A stretch of DNA of 64,000 bases from Vitellaria paradoxa (taxonomy: Eukaryota; Streptophyta; Magnoliopsida; Ericales; Sapotaceae), in contig CM034241.1 in the NCBI GenBank assembly GCA_019916065.1, positions 10,391,223 through 10,455,222 of the forward strand. Direction: 5' to 3'. The position numbers and the translations under genes were made by a program. Shown in pieces: positions 44,441 through 57,245 of this stretch. Numbering within the stretch: position 1 is the first letter of the stretch; the number at the start of each line of letters is the position of its first letter. Under the pieces are notes generated by a model that saw nothing but the letters and a program-made list of their open reading frames with translations, made no database searches and was not told where the DNA came from.

Positions 44441-45523
44441 TCTTATATAAAAAGTATTAAAAAATATGAATAATTTTTGTAAAGTTTAATTTAAATACTT
44501 ATTAAAAAACTATTTATTTTAAATACAAATTATATTTTAATTTAAATATCTATTTTTTATATTTAAAACATTGTAGTAGCTAATTTTTTATTTAAAAAAA
44601 TATATTTAAATAATTATCTGTTGAATGTTATATCAACTATCCTTCATTATAATATAGGCAATAATAAGCAATGATGTAGTGAAATTTTAGTGGTGACTGG
44701 GACAAATGTCAAATTAAAAGATACGTTTTATTATGTTGATTAAAAATTTTTAGCCAAAAAAATTTATTTAATGAAAACAAATATTATTATTAATTTGTTT
44801 TTATCACTAAAAATTATTTTTTGTGCCTTTAGGCACCGGCAAATAGTAGCTTGCTTTGGTTGTTAAGTTATGTTTTGTATTATTATTATTCTTATACGGG
44901 TAATTCAACACATGGTACAAATAGTAGCTTGCTTTGATTGATAAGTTAAAAGGGTTATTTGATAAAATATAAATGAGTATTTTTTTTCACAATTAATGTT
45001 TAATTTTAATGAATTTTCAGGTTGTAACGTAATCAACTTACAACAATTTGTGATCATGAAAGACATCACAATTTTTTGTCACGTAAGTTAATTTTCTTAA
45101 ATAGCTCGATTTTCATTGCAATTAATATGTACTTTTTCTTATGTTGTTTAAAATATAAGTGGATGCAGAAGTACATCGAACGGTAAATTATAATCCATTT
45201 ACTACTTTTATTTTATCAATTTTTAACATATTAAGGATAACCCATGCGTACAACACTCATTCATAAAAGAGAAAATTACAACAAGGCATGAAAATTGTAT
45301 TACTGTCTATTTATTCCCCTCTCAAATGCCTCTATATATATAGGTTCAATTTTTACGTGAAAAAAATATTGGCGTTGTGATTCGTGATGAACAAGACTTT
45401 AATGCTATGCGCATTCGTGAGGTCAGACTACTATTCTAATGTGACATCTTGCTATTTTAGTATAATAAATACGAAGTAGTATATCATGTCTCTAAATTTT
45501 TTGCCTATTTTTTTAAATAAAAA
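44441..45523 (+). other. AT-rich region with Helitron-like hairpin and a 31-bp duplication
   Basis: A hairpin GTGCCTTTAGGCAC at 44823-44836 resembles the terminal hairpins of the Helitron at 46170-47218. A 31-base stretch beginning CAAATAGTAGCTTGCTTTG follows at 44840 and recurs at 44918 with a few changes. Possible exon pieces with GT/AG edges near 45033-45090 and 45345-45420 may belong to the Helitron gene, but I cannot assign a domain. Confidence 0.4.
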
Positions 45524-47425
45524 GGTAAGAGCAAACATGATGTCCAAAGAAAAAGAGAAGGTTAGCTACAGTAGAAAGGAGAAGGAAAATCCACTTCAAG
45601 TGGTAAGTTCTTTAATAATTGTAATATTTATCTGTTATTTACTCATTCCAAGGTTAAATAGTAAGACATTAATTTTTTAACTTATTTTTCAAAGGCAAAA
45701 ACTAAGGCAAACAAGATGTGTAAAGGAAAAGAAATGACAAATTCTTCTAGCAATGGGAAAGAAAATGCACGTCCAGTGGTAAGAATATTTAATAATTTTT
45801 AATATGTATTGTCCTAATATTATCTAGATAGAATAAAAAAGTTCATGATAATGATGTGTTTTGTATAGCTTTTTTTTAACCTTAAGTTTATGATAATATA
45901 CATACTATTCTAAAAGTTTTTATCTTTTTTATTAGAATGTCCAGAAGGTCTAAAAAAGTTAAAAAAAAAATTATGCGTATAATGAGTGAATGAGTTTTGG
46001 TATTAATTTTATCATGACATGTATACTGCTCTGCAAGCTTTGAATATATTTTTTCTTATTTTTATTTTCCTGATATTTTGTTTGCTATTTTAAATGCTTT
46101 AATGTCATGCCTATTGATAAGATAAGACAACCATTCTAATATGAATAGGTGTTGTTATTTTATTTATTACTAGAATTTCCTCTGCCTAAAGGCACAGAAG
46201 TATATAATTTAATATGAAAATAACTTAAATTTAAATTTATAAAATAAATTTACATAAAAAACTGTAAAAATAACCTATGCAATAAAAATCACTAACTAAA
46301 AGATACTAAGATAATGATAGAAAAGCCAATCAAAGTGGGAATAAAAATAAAAATAATCTTGACTATTGAGCAAATTTAACGGTTAAAAATATCTCAGATT
46401 CTAACTTTTTAGCAAATCGAAAGAGTATTAAAGTGTATGTATTTAAAATTTAAATATTGAACTTAAAATTAAAATTGTAAGTAAAAAAATGAAAGGCATA
46501 TAAATATAAGTAGCAATAACCCGTGCCTGAAAGCACAAAAATATAATTTGGCATGTAAATAGTTTAAATTAAAATTTATAAAGTAAACCTACTTAAAAAG
46601 TGTAAAAATAACATATAAAAATAAAAAGAGATTAAGGTATAAAAGTTTGTTATTTATTATAAATATTATCACATTTTTTTAAATATTAATTTAAAATCAT
46701 TTATACAAAAAGTATTCAAAAAAATATGCGAAGAGTGAGAGAAAAAAATAATTGTGGTCATTTAGCAAATTTAACTGTTAAAAATATCTCAAATTCAAAA
46801 TTTTAAACTTCCTTATTATATAAATGACGCATAATATAAAAGTGTATGCATTTAAAATTTAAGTTCTAGGTACATTAGAATTGAAAATTTAATTTAATTT
46901 TTATTTTTAATAAAATTTCAAATCAAATATAAAATATAAAATACAACTTTATATCAAATCAAATATAAAAATTTCAAAAAAAATTTAAAATAATTTCAAA
47001 ATATGCTCTAAATTTCAAAAAAATTTACTTTTCTTAACTATTAATTTTTTTAACATCATTTCAAGATTTACATTTCAAAATTTTAAAATTTCAAAATTAC
47101 TACACACGTCCCCCTCACACACACAATGAGAAACCCATCAAACCGAGCTTTTCCCTCCCCCAACCTTCCACACACACACCCCCAAACGTCCTATGACACT
47201 TCTCCCTTATTATATAGATGCAAGATAAAATAGGAAGACATTAATTTTTCAAACTTATTTTTTAAAAGCAAATGTTATTTTATTGTATAGATTTTGAGGT
47301 ATCATAACAAGACATTAATTTTTTTAACTTACTTTTTAGAAACAATGATGAAGGCAAACACGACACCCAAAAGAAATGATATTGCAATCTGTTCTAGCAA
47401 GGTGAAGGAAAATGTGTGTCCAGTT
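45524..47425 (+). pseudogene. Three tandem copies of a lysine-rich exon (Helitron 5' region)
   Basis: Exon-like blocks at 45524-45602, 45695-45778 and 47340-47425 are similar. Each begins with AG(G/A)GCAAAC-type sequence encoding short Lys-rich peptides (ANMMSKEKEKVSYS; ANKMCKGKEMTNSSS; ANTTPKRNDIAICSS), then KEN and P(V/L)xV, followed by GTAAG or GTAGG. The second and third share the same upstream intron end (GACATTAATTTTTTTAACTT... AG). A decayed fourth acceptor is near 47235-47275. They precede the Helitron gene on the same strand and may encode its basic N-terminus. The third is separated from the others by the Helitron at 46170-47218. The protein family is not recognised. Confidence 0.45.
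46170..47218 (-). mobile_element. Non-autonomous Helitron (1.05 kb)
   Basis: On the minus strand it begins TCTATATAATAAGGGAG after a host A and ends ...CTAG before a host T, the classic Helitron insertion between A and T. A hairpin (CTGTGCC with GGCAGAG, one mismatch, loop TTTA) lies about six bases before CTAG, as expected for a 3' end. It has no coding content. An internal second hairpin with CTAC near 46505 looks like another 3' end. Confidence 0.75.
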
Positions 47426-48009
47426 GTAGGGATCTTTATTAATTTTTAATATAAATATTTCAAATATCTAGAAGCTGTAGAAAAATTCAAAAGATTCTAT
47501 GTGCTTAAAGAGTATACAATTTTCAACCTTAAGTACCATGCATGCATGCTATTCAAATAGCTTTAAGTGCATGATGGGTTAGGCATTTTTAAATTTTGTT
47601 CCAACTAATATATTTTTTTTCAATCTTACATATAGGGTGACAGAGAATTTTAAATGTATGTCGAGTTAGGCATTTATTTGTTCGAATTAGTATTTTTTTT
47701 TAGTCATTGAACTATGATGGCATGTATAAAATGTAAAATTGTGATGGACTTAAGTGTTTTATTTGTTTTAATGGTATGTTATCTTGATCATGTTGTGATT
47801 ATTACGAAAATTAAAATAAAACAAATATATTAATATCTTCATATAATAATGACTTTGAAGTATTGCATAACTTCCATTAAGTGTTTCTAAGTAAAGTTAG
47901 GAAATGGAAAAAGTCCCATCCAGAAATAAAATTAACCAAAAAATAAGTAGAAAAAATATACATTATATATTTCCTATATGTACCCAATTAAATAACATTT
48001 ATATTTTAG
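47426..48009 (+). other. AT-rich intron-like spacer
   Basis: It lies between the third lysine-rich exon and the first clear Helitron coding block. No motif is recognised. It begins with a GT splice-like site and ends with TTTTAG before 48010. Confidence 0.4.
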
Positions 48010-49155
48010 GCATCCAGTGATATTGTTATATCAAAAGCTACATTGGCCCAACGTGCATGACGAGAACGTGAAAAAAAATAAAAAAGGATGCCATGTGTAT
48101 CAAGTGGGACAACAGCTTGCAACTGAGAACAAGAAAGATCAAGAAAATATATTGAACTAATGGAACCTCCATGTAGACCTTATTTAACATCGAGTTCTCG
48201 CAACCGTGCTTACCTTGAAGAAGGGACAAATACAACTAATGTCATTCAACCATCAAAAAAGCGAGCTTTAATTAGGCATCCTTCCACGTGTTTATCCTCT
48301 ATGCTAGACGTGTCTTCAACTCCCAAAATGATCGGGTAAATGAAACTGTTTAAATTTATCAAAACAAGTATCTTATTCTATCATTATTTTTATAAATGTT
48401 AATTTTGACACAGTAAACTTTTTAGGCCTACTCTTACAAACTAGTTTTTGCAAGAGGATCAGTGTAATTATGATGAGCCTGAAGTTTTATCTATGAATGC
48501 AAGGTTTCATACTCAATCAGACATAAGTCTAGGGCGACATTACCTGGGGAAAATGAAAAATTTGTGTCCTCATTGCTCTGCCTTACATTGGATGAATGAA
48601 AAATTGTCAAAATCTTCTATAGCACATCCACCATTCAGAACTTGCTGTTTGCAAAGAAAGATTAAGTTGCCTTTGCTAATGACACCCCCTCCAGAACTTC
48701 AAGCATTATATGATGGGAATGATGATCAATCCAAATCATTTCGATAATATACTCGCGTATACAATGCAGCCAATACTTTCACAAGTCTTGGTGCTACATT
48801 TGATTTTAGAGTTCTAAATGGAAGAGGCCCTACATCATTCACTATCCATGGCGAATTGCATCATCGAACAAGATCCCTTCTACCACAAGTAGGGTATGAT
48901 GCTATTTATGGTCAATTATATATTCATGACCCAGATTTAGCTTTGGAAATTCGAAATCACAGAAATCCTTATTTAAGAAGTGTTGCTCTTGAAACAATTC
49001 AAAATTGTTTATTGAAAGTCAATGCATTTTTCAATAAATTTCATCAAGCTTATGCAATCTTAAATCAATTAGCCTTGGAAGGACATAATTTACTAGCCTA
49101 TCTTCATTACAGTTCTGTAAGAAATCGAAGGCAGTATAATCTACTAACAACGAAT
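48010..49155 (+). pseudogene. Helitron Rep/helicase, N-terminal part
   Basis: The first block (48010-48340) reads ATLAQRA then a stop, a basic RERE/KKRMPC stretch and IELMEPPC, like the basic N-terminus of plant Helitron proteins. The next block (48448-48747) has RHYLGKMKNLCPHCSALHW then CC, a zinc-binding region typical of Helitron helicase-like proteins, and ends at a TAA where Gln is expected. The frame resumes with YNAANTFTSLGA, IHGELHHRTRSLLPQVG and IQNCLLKVNAFFNKFHQAY, and runs to 49155, where solo LTR F interrupts it. It continues at 52928. Confidence 0.85.
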
Positions 49156-49160
49156 CAGAT

Positions 49161-52100
49161 TGTAATAACTTGAATTTTCTTTCTCTTAATTAATTTTTGC
49201 TTAAGTGTGGTGGTGATATTTATTATATAAAAATCTAGAAAATTGAGGATTTGAAAATTTTTGCAATGATAAAATTAGTTGGAAAGATTTTCGGATTTAA
49301 TTTCACCCTATGTGGGAGTTTAATGTAGAATTTCTAAACTTTTATCCAAACACTTCCTAGCCCAATTACCTATTTGGTTTAACCCAAGCCTATTAACCCA
49401 TGGATCAACCCTTTCTTTGACTCATCTCAACTCACTTCAACTCACTTTATCACTCATTGAGTTGACTCATGAATAATAGCTCTAAATCATTTCCCGGCAA
49501 ACTTCATTTTTCATCCATCCTTTCTTCCATACATCTCTCACATCTCTCAAATTATTTAGGTTATTAGTCAAAAGAAGGCCCTACATTGATGACTTTAAAG
49601 AATTCTTTCAAATAATTTAGCAAGCATGTTTTAAAGACTTAAAGCATTTTGTTTAATTAGTCAAAAAGTTAGCATGATTCCTGGATCATGCCACCTCCAT
49701 ACATCTCCCACAATACCTTTCTTAAATGATGTGGTTAGATAGTCAAAAAGGCAAAGCATGAGTCTTGGATCATGCTACCTAATGTGAACCTACTTTATTG
49801 GCTTTCAAGTTTAGGAAGTGAAGGTTGTTTTTCTCTATCAACACTTTCTCTTATAAATTTGTGTGCCTTCAAAGAGAAAAAAAATAAGAGAAAAAAAAAT
49901 AATTATCTACTGTGGTTGGAGATTCGGTGTTGCTTGGAGGAAGAAAAAAGGCTTGGAACTTTCCAACTGGGTGGTGCTCAAAGCTCAACTCATTTTTCCT
50001 TCTCAGACTTGGTCACCAATATCTTCATTGAGGTAAGATGACGAACTTCCTAAAATGTATTTGATGCCTTCAATTTTAAAGCTAAAGCATTTTCTGGGTT
50101 TGAAGTATGAAACTTGATTTGTGATAAAAAAAATAATACCTGTATATTGGGGGTAGGGAAGCCGAAACTTTGACTGATGTAGCCCAGCATGCTGACAGCT
50201 CTCTGTCTGTAATTTTTGATATGTTTCTAACCCTTAAAATGTTGGAATTAGCTTCGGGTAAAACACAAAAGTTGTAGCCCTTTAAGTTTTCTTTCCAACC
50301 CAAAAAGATTTGCGTCAATCTGATTTGTGAGTCAAAAGTTGTGTCCAAAATACTGAGCACGTGTAAAACTGTAACTTCTGAACAAACTGAATTCAAGGCT
50401 ATTTTTGCACCTTTAGACCTTAGAATTTTAAAAAGTGTAAAACATGAAAGTTGTAGGTCTTAAAGTCTTGTTTCTACAGATATAAAGTTTATAGATATTA
50501 GAGTTCTGCTCTATTTTATATGAATTTTCTTTTAAACTGCTGTCTCTACTTAGCCTTTAATTGATGCTTGTTTGGATTTTTTTTAGAATATTATGTTTAA
50601 AGATTTATTTAAAGTTCCAATTACCTTCTGTTAATTATTGTCATGTTAATAATTTCTATTGATGTGTAATTTTGTTCACAAGGCCTAATATAGTAAAACA
50701 CTTATACTATTTGATATAATACTGAAGTGGACTGTTAAGTTGATGCTACCTAGTTATTTTCCAATTGATATGAAATTATTTTAAACTAGATATTATGTAT
50801 TATTTGACACTCTAATATTTATGATAATTGACTTAGACAATCAGTTTTATCATACATAGTTAGATGACTTATTCAAACTAAAATGGCTATGTATAACCAA
50901 GTATTTGATAAAAATGCCCAAATGAAACAATGAACTTATTCTTTCCTCATTTGGTCTTCCTTAAATAAATTTGATTTATTTTAATTGATTCTTTTAGGCA
51001 TTGTTTTGTCAACCTAGCAAGTTATACAACTACATTTTTATTAAGTGAATTTAATGAAACTTATTTAATAGCTTCCTAAATATTGGAATAATTCTATGGA
51101 CATTTATGGCTATCTTGAAGCCAAATACATATGATAAGGGTTTGATTATAAAGAAGACGATGATTGGAAATTTATTCAAATTATTTAGAATAAAATAAAA
51201 CTTATCAATTTTTCTAAAATTAAATATTAGTCCAAAGAGCTATTTATTATATTTATATTCCATAAAATAATAAAATAAAAACAAAAATAGGCAAAAACCA
51301 AGATCGTAGCCAATGAGGTTCGAACTCGCGACTTCAAATTGCAATTAGAGTCGCCCACACACTAAGCTGCCAACCTCGACTTAATTAATATACCATTAGA
51401 AATAATTTTATTCTTATCAAAGGTAATATGGCAAACTAGTCAAAACAATTAACTAAAATACTAATTCGAATTCTAAATTATTTTTAGCTACTTGCTACTT
51501 GTTAATTACATATAGTACCTACATTTGTGATAATAATATTGGTGACTATGTTAAATCTTTGATTTATTGAGAATTACTTAAAAATATACTGCATGTGACT
51601 GAATAATCCAACTTTTGATTCATCGTTCAGAAACATTGCTGGTTGTTATTAAAAATGTCTTATTTCCATACAAGGTACCCTTAGGAACGTAAAAATGGTG
51701 AGAAGAAATTAAGGCACTCGGTGCTAAAGATATTTTTGGCAATAGGATGATGGGTGGGTAGAAATGGCCTTTTAGATGGAGATGGGAACATATGCATTTT
51801 ATTTGGGAGATGCTCTCTTCCGACCCAGCCAGTCAGGTAACCGGTCGCAACGGCTAGGTTTTTGGTGGGTGGCACCGTCGGAATGCATTGAATGCTAAGC
51901 CCGTAAAGTCACTGGTTCCCAAGGCTGGGGGTAGAGGAGGATAGGAGTATGATTATCCAAGGAGGATTTAGATTAAACTATTTACCAAATTTTACTATGA
52001 CTAGCAACCTCTCTTGCTTATGTATGAATGATGTGTTGGAATTATTTAATTATATTTAATTCCTTTTTATGAATATTTTATAAAAAAATATATGAAACCT

Positions 52101-52922
52101 GTATTGCTACGGGGTTTGATCCTGAGGCCTTAAAGATCCGAATCTGAAATCCCTACCACTGCGACACCGATTTCATTGTGGTCTAAATAACAACATTAAA
52201 CTATTTGACGCGTAAGTAAAATAATAGTTGCAGTGACGGTCTCATCAAACCGTTGTAAGTATAATTTACATTATTCAGTTGGGATCTATTAAATTAATTG
52301 TTGCATGAACAGTATGCCACCTAATCACATTCACTGTATTGGGTCATCTAATATAGTGTAAGTATTACGACCACTGCATATAGGCACCTAGCAAATTCTG
52401 ATTACTGGGCTTTAGTAGCTCAACCCTTTGTGGGAATATCTTTTCAGGATATTAAGCACAGGGAAACTGAAGATGAGCTGGAAAGAGATTAATCTCTCTT
52501 AAATATTCCATCAGAAGAGTTATCTATTTTTTTTTTCTTGTGCGGAACTGGAAGACTTTATGTGGTCTGTATAATAATTGTTGGATGATTGTAATCATTA
52601 AGTTTAGACCTAGTTACTTTTATTTGATATGTAATGTTAATCGCATGGTTGAGACGCTTAGATGGCTGTGTAATATTATTCTCTATCTTTATTTTGTTCC
52701 CTGTAGTTGAATCCCATCAAATGATTCAGTCTAATGATTTATAAATATTGGTTGGGATAAACTAAGGATTTTGAATACCTTAAATTTTTATTGCAAGTCA
52801 ACTCCAGTTTGAAAGAAAATTTAGGGTGTAACGACGTGTTGTTGTCATCTTATTTTTATACCCAAATAAATAATCCCAAGTGACCCTCGAGTATTCGGGT
52901 TATAAAAATCTGGGGCGTAACA
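49161..52922 (+). mobile_element. Element F: solo R-family LTR (3762 bp) inserted in the Helitron gene
   Basis: It starts TGTAATAACTTG and ends TGGGGCGTAACA. The flanks CAGAT (49156-49160) and GAGAT (52923-52927) differ by one base. It is the reverse orientation of B's LTR and aligns along its length, visibly more diverged from B than B's own LTRs are from each other. No internal region is present, so it arose by LTR-LTR recombination or equivalent loss. The Helitron coding sequence continues across it. Confidence 0.88.
51297..51385 (-). repeat. tRNA-like segment 1 in LTR F
   Basis: On the minus strand GGCAGCTTAGTG (A-box-like) is followed by GAGTTCGAACC-like sequence (B box) and then T runs. 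Same order and orientation relative to the LTR as at 10137-10224. Confidence 0.5.
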
Positions 52923-52927
52923 GAGAT

Positions 52928-55109
52928 TGCAGTTGTAATACCAGGAGATGGAACTGAGGTTAGTGGAATGAGAGACATTATCTTCCATTTAAATGGAGGT
53001 AATGAGTTGATGCAAATAAATGATTGTCACCCTGCTTATTTGCCTTTGCATTATGTTTTGTTGTTACCATTTGGTGAGCTTGGATGGGAACCTAATCTCA
53101 AACAGTATGATGTTTTGCATGGTCGACCTTCAGTTGATCGACTTACTCAGTTGCAATTCTACAATTATCATTTATTTGAACGTCCCACAGAGTATTCTAC
53201 TATTTTAAGATGTGGCAAACTATTCCAAGAGTTTTTGGTGGATGCGTGGGCTGCAACTGAGCAAAATCGATTGACATACTGTAAGTTGAATCAAGAGAAA
53301 CTTCGTGCTGAACTTTACCAAAATTTGTTAGATATGGGTCTAGATGAATTGGGACCTAATCAAGTGGGTCAACGATTTATTTTGCCATCTTCATTTACTA
53401 GGAGCCCTAGGCATATGTTCGAAATATTTTAAGATTCAATGGCTATCACCTGATACAACCAGCACCTGGATATCTTTCTTACTATGACTGCAAATCCCAA
53501 TTGGCCTAAAATTATTTCTTCTTTATTACCCTATCAAAAACCAATTGATCATCCTAATTTAATTGCTCGTGTTTTTGAGTTAAAGAGAAAGTGTCTGACG
53601 AAGGAGATGGAAACAATGAAGGTGTTTGGTAACAAAGTTGCCCATTTTTCACAATTGAATTCCAAAAACAGGGCTTACCACACATGCATGCACTATTATT
53701 TCTTCAAGGTCCAGATAAAATTTGGATATGTGCTCAGGTGGATAAGGTAGTTTTTGCTAAATTTCCAGATCCAAATGATGATCCTACACTTGTTGAAACT
53801 ATCAAGTGTTGTTTGGTTCATGGACCATGTGGTGCTCGAAACCCATAAGCATCATGTATGGAAAATGGTAAATGCACTAAAGGATACCCTCGAGCTTTTA
53901 CAGAATCAACAATTATGGATTAAGATGGATATCCTCCTTATTGTCGCAATACTGGTCAACTATATACTGTCAGAGGGCAAGAGGTTGATAATAGAGATGT
54001 TGTTCCATATAATCCGTATTTTTCTAAAAAGTTTAATTGTCATATAAATGTGAAAGTTTGTGTAGGAATAAGGCGTGTCAAATATATTCACAAGTATATC
54101 TATAAAGGTTATGATCGTATAACAATGGTGTTAGGTGCGATAAATGAAATTCAACAGAATCTTGATTCGAGGTATATTGGTCCGCTAGAAGCTGCTTGGT
54201 GAATATTTGGTCATCCTATGCATGAAGAGATTCCAATAGTTGTATGATTGGCAGTTCATTTACCTAGAATGCACCGTGTTATTTATAATCCTACAGACTC
54301 ATTAAGCACTATTTTTTCTAAATCTAGTCAACAGATGTCAACTTTAATAGGTTGTTTTGCATGTTGTGCTTCCAATGAATCAGTACGCGCATTCACTTAC
54401 CAGGAGTTTCCATAGCATTTTGTTTGGAACAAATCAAGTAAGATGTGGACACCAAGAAAAAAGGGCTATGCAATTGGTAAAATATACTTTGCTAGCCCTA
54501 ATTGTGGTGAGAGAGTTTATCTACGCTTACTATTGACTGTTATCGAAGGACCACAATCATTTGAGTGTTTGCAGATAGTTAATAATGTTTTGGTTGATAC
54601 ATTTAAATTTGCATGTGTTGCAAGAGGACTTCTAGAGGATGATGGAGAATGGATACAATGCCTTCAGGAGGCAGCACTTATGAAAACTGAGCATCAGTTG
54701 AGGAGATTATTCAGTATTATACTTATACAATGCTCATCAGTATAACCATATGTGTTATGGAACAAATTCTCAAGTCACATATGTGATGATCTTAGATATA
54801 AAATTCATAATCTATTTGCCATTTTAAATCCAACTGAAGCTCAAATTGAATATTATGGTTTGTATTTTCTCAACCAATTGCTTCAAGAATCAAGTAAGAG
54901 TTTAGCTAACTATTCGCCTATGCAGCAACCAACAAGAAATTGGAATACAATAGTTGGTAATAAATTAATGTTGGAACATCAAAAATTGTAGAATGATGCA
55001 GAACAGCTAGATGACAGACTAACGTTGATCTCCTTAAAATGATGCACAACAATCTGCTTTTATGGTGATCACTTGTTCTATTTTGAAAATAAAGGAACTG
55101 CTTTCTTTT
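52928..55109 (+). pseudogene. Helitron Rep/helicase, Rep domain
   Basis: The frame resumes with VVIPGDGTEVSGMRDII, then HPAYLPLHYVLLLPFGELGW and RFILPSSFTRSPRHMFEIF, followed by a stop for Gln. TMTANPNWPKIISSL follows. The HUH endonuclease motif reads LPHMHALLF (53681-53689 for H-M-H) after a frameshift, and the tyrosine motif reads KYIHKYIYKGYDR (about 54080-54118). Further blocks read GYAIGKIYFASPNCGERVYL and ARGLLEDDGEWIQCLQEA (54443-54745), then LWNKFSSHICDDLRY. Rep nicks and joins single strands during rolling-circle transposition. Several stops and frameshifts inactivate it. Identification is secure from the order of motifs. Confidence 0.9.
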
Positions 55110-56471
55110 TTAGTGGGGGGCAGGCACAGGGAAGACATTTTTGTATAATACGATTGCATTGAAATGTCGCAGCCTTGGGTATATTGTTGTAACCGTGGCA
55201 TCATTTGGTATTGCATCATTGTTATTGGTAAGAGGTCGCATTGCACATTCAACCTTTTGTATTCCGCTGGATGTTATGGAAAACTCAGTTTGTGAATTTA
55301 GCAAGCAATCAGTGCAAGCAGAGTTATTTAGAAAAGCAAAACTAATAATTTGGGATGAAGTCCCTATGCAGCATAGGCATCGTATTGAAACAGGTGATCG
55401 TATGCTTCGGGATATTTGCGAGTGTGAAAAACCATTTGGGGGTATCACTGTTGTTCTTGGTGGTGATTTTCGACAAATCCTGCCTGTTATACCTAAAGGT
55501 GTTTGTGAACAAATTGTTAATGCATCGGTAAGACATTATTTTCTGTGGAAATATATGCATATTTTGACTTTGGATATAAACAAGCGCTTAAATCATACAG
55601 ATCGTGAAAATGTTAATTTTGTAAAATTCTTAATGAAGGTAGAATATTTTAAACTTTTATTTATGATATTTTTAGATAATTATATTCTTTTTATATCAAT
55701 TTTGCTTTTAATAATTTTAATTCTATGTCTTAGATTGGGACCGATCCTCAGGAAATTGTAAGACTCCCACCAACAATATGTAAATGCAAAGATTTGAATG
55801 AATTACTGCATGTAATTTATTCATATCTTGATGTTATTGGTACAATGACCCCAGCCTTTTTAACTGAACGCACAATTTTTGTAGCACAAAATGAAGATTT
55901 CAATGCTATCAACACTGTTGCATTGCGTATTTTCCCTGGAGATAGCGTTACATATTTAGCTGCAGATAAGATGTCTGAAGATGATGAAATAGATCGTACC
56001 ATCACAAATCGATAACCTAACGAGTATCTAAATTCATTGGATCCTGCTGGCCTTCCACCTTTTAGACTAGAGTTGAAAGTGGGTTGTCGTATTATATTGT
56101 TAAGAAATATTGCACCAAAAGATGGGTTCTGCAATGGTATAAGGTTGATGGTTGTCCGATGTGCTACTTTTGTAATTAAAGCTCAAATTTTAAGTGGAGA
56201 AAAGTTTGGTGATTTGGTTTTTATACCAAGAATATCCTTAACACCATCATCTTTAAAATTGCCTTTCCGTATGACAAGACGACAATTTCCCTTTGGATTG
56301 GCATATGCCTTGACAATTAATAAATCTCAAGGCCAATCTGTTAAATTTGTTGGAGTTGATTTGCGTACACTAGTGTTCAGTCATGGACAATTATATGTGG
56401 CACTATCCAAATGCACATCCTTTGACCGTATATGTATCTTCTCCCTCAAGATGGCTCGCAATCTACAGTGA
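55110..56471 (+). pseudogene. Helitron PIF1-type helicase domain
   Basis: Walker A reads [13 protein letters not shown] (about 55117-55155), Walker [17 protein letters not shown], and motif [20 protein letters not shown]...AG intron probably spans 55637-55732, since the frame fits on both sides. The protein continues with [33 protein letters not shown] and ALRIFPGDS. After an in-frame TAA near 56013 it reads [37 protein letters not shown] and [16 protein letters not shown], the last helicase motifs, to a stop at 56469-56471. It unwinds DNA for Helitron replication. Most helicase motifs are preserved, so decay is modest. Confidence 0.9.
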
Positions 56472-56729
56472 ACGTTGTTTATCCTGAAGTTCTATTATAG
56501 TATTTAGTGTGTACTAATGTAATTATTTTATTATGATGCTATATCTTCATATGATTTTTTGGTTATATGTTTCAGTTGTAACTATGTATATTTTCTCAAA
56601 TAATGACTTTAGGTGTAACTGGACTTTTGCAAGATTGGGATAAAAAATTAAAGAGCTCAAAATAGTAAATGCCAGTAGATTGTTGCAGTGGGGACACAAA
56701 AATAACGTATTTTCAATTTGATAATGTTT
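56472..56729 (+). other. 3' flank of the Helitron gene
   Basis: AT-rich, no motif recognised. A Helitron 3' terminus (hairpin then CTRR) was looked for between 56472 and 58310 and not found with confidence. Confidence 0.4.
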
Positions 56730-57245
56730 TTCTTTTGTATTTTTTTATTTTATTAACATTTGCATAATTAATCACGTCATCGTATATTCTCTTCATTGGC
56801 AACAATATGCAGAGATTAACACAAAATCATTGTGGGAAGTGATGAAGAAAAAGTACGGGTACAATCCAAAGGTTTATTAGACAGCATCAGCTTGAAGACA
56901 TTATAAGAAATCTCTTTTGTAAAGAAAATTTTTTTGTTAGATACTAAGATTATCTTCTTTTTTTGAAACTTTACTCTCTCTTTTGTATTTTTTGTTTTTC
57001 ATTAATGTTTTTGTAATTAATTAGGTCATCGTGCGTGCTTCTCACTAAGGACAATATGCAGAGATTGACATAAAATCGTTGTGGGAAGTGATGAAGAAAA
57101 AGCATGGGTACAAGCATCCAAAGGCTTTTTGGATAGCACAAACTTGAAAACATTATTAAAAAGTTTCTTTTGTAAAGAAATACTTTCTTTTTTTGTGGAG
57201 AAAATCTTTATTTTGTTAGACACTAAGATTACTCTCTTTTTGTGA
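56730..57245 (+). repeat. Two tandem units of about 249 bp with a shared peptide
   Basis: GTCATCGT occurs at 56776 and 57025. The units share CAATATGCAGAGATT, GTGGGAAGTGATGAAGAAAA and the downstream TAAAGAAA and CACTAAGATTA-like blocks. Both encode KSLWEVMKKK followed by a Tyr/His-Gly-Tyr motif, loosely like the N-terminal region of Mutator-type transposases. Neither is open for long. A duplicated transposon fragment is possible. Confidence 0.5.

Noticed and set aside
55034..55560. Minus-strand frames across the helicase
   Set aside because: They are the antisense of the clear PIF1 helicase motifs.
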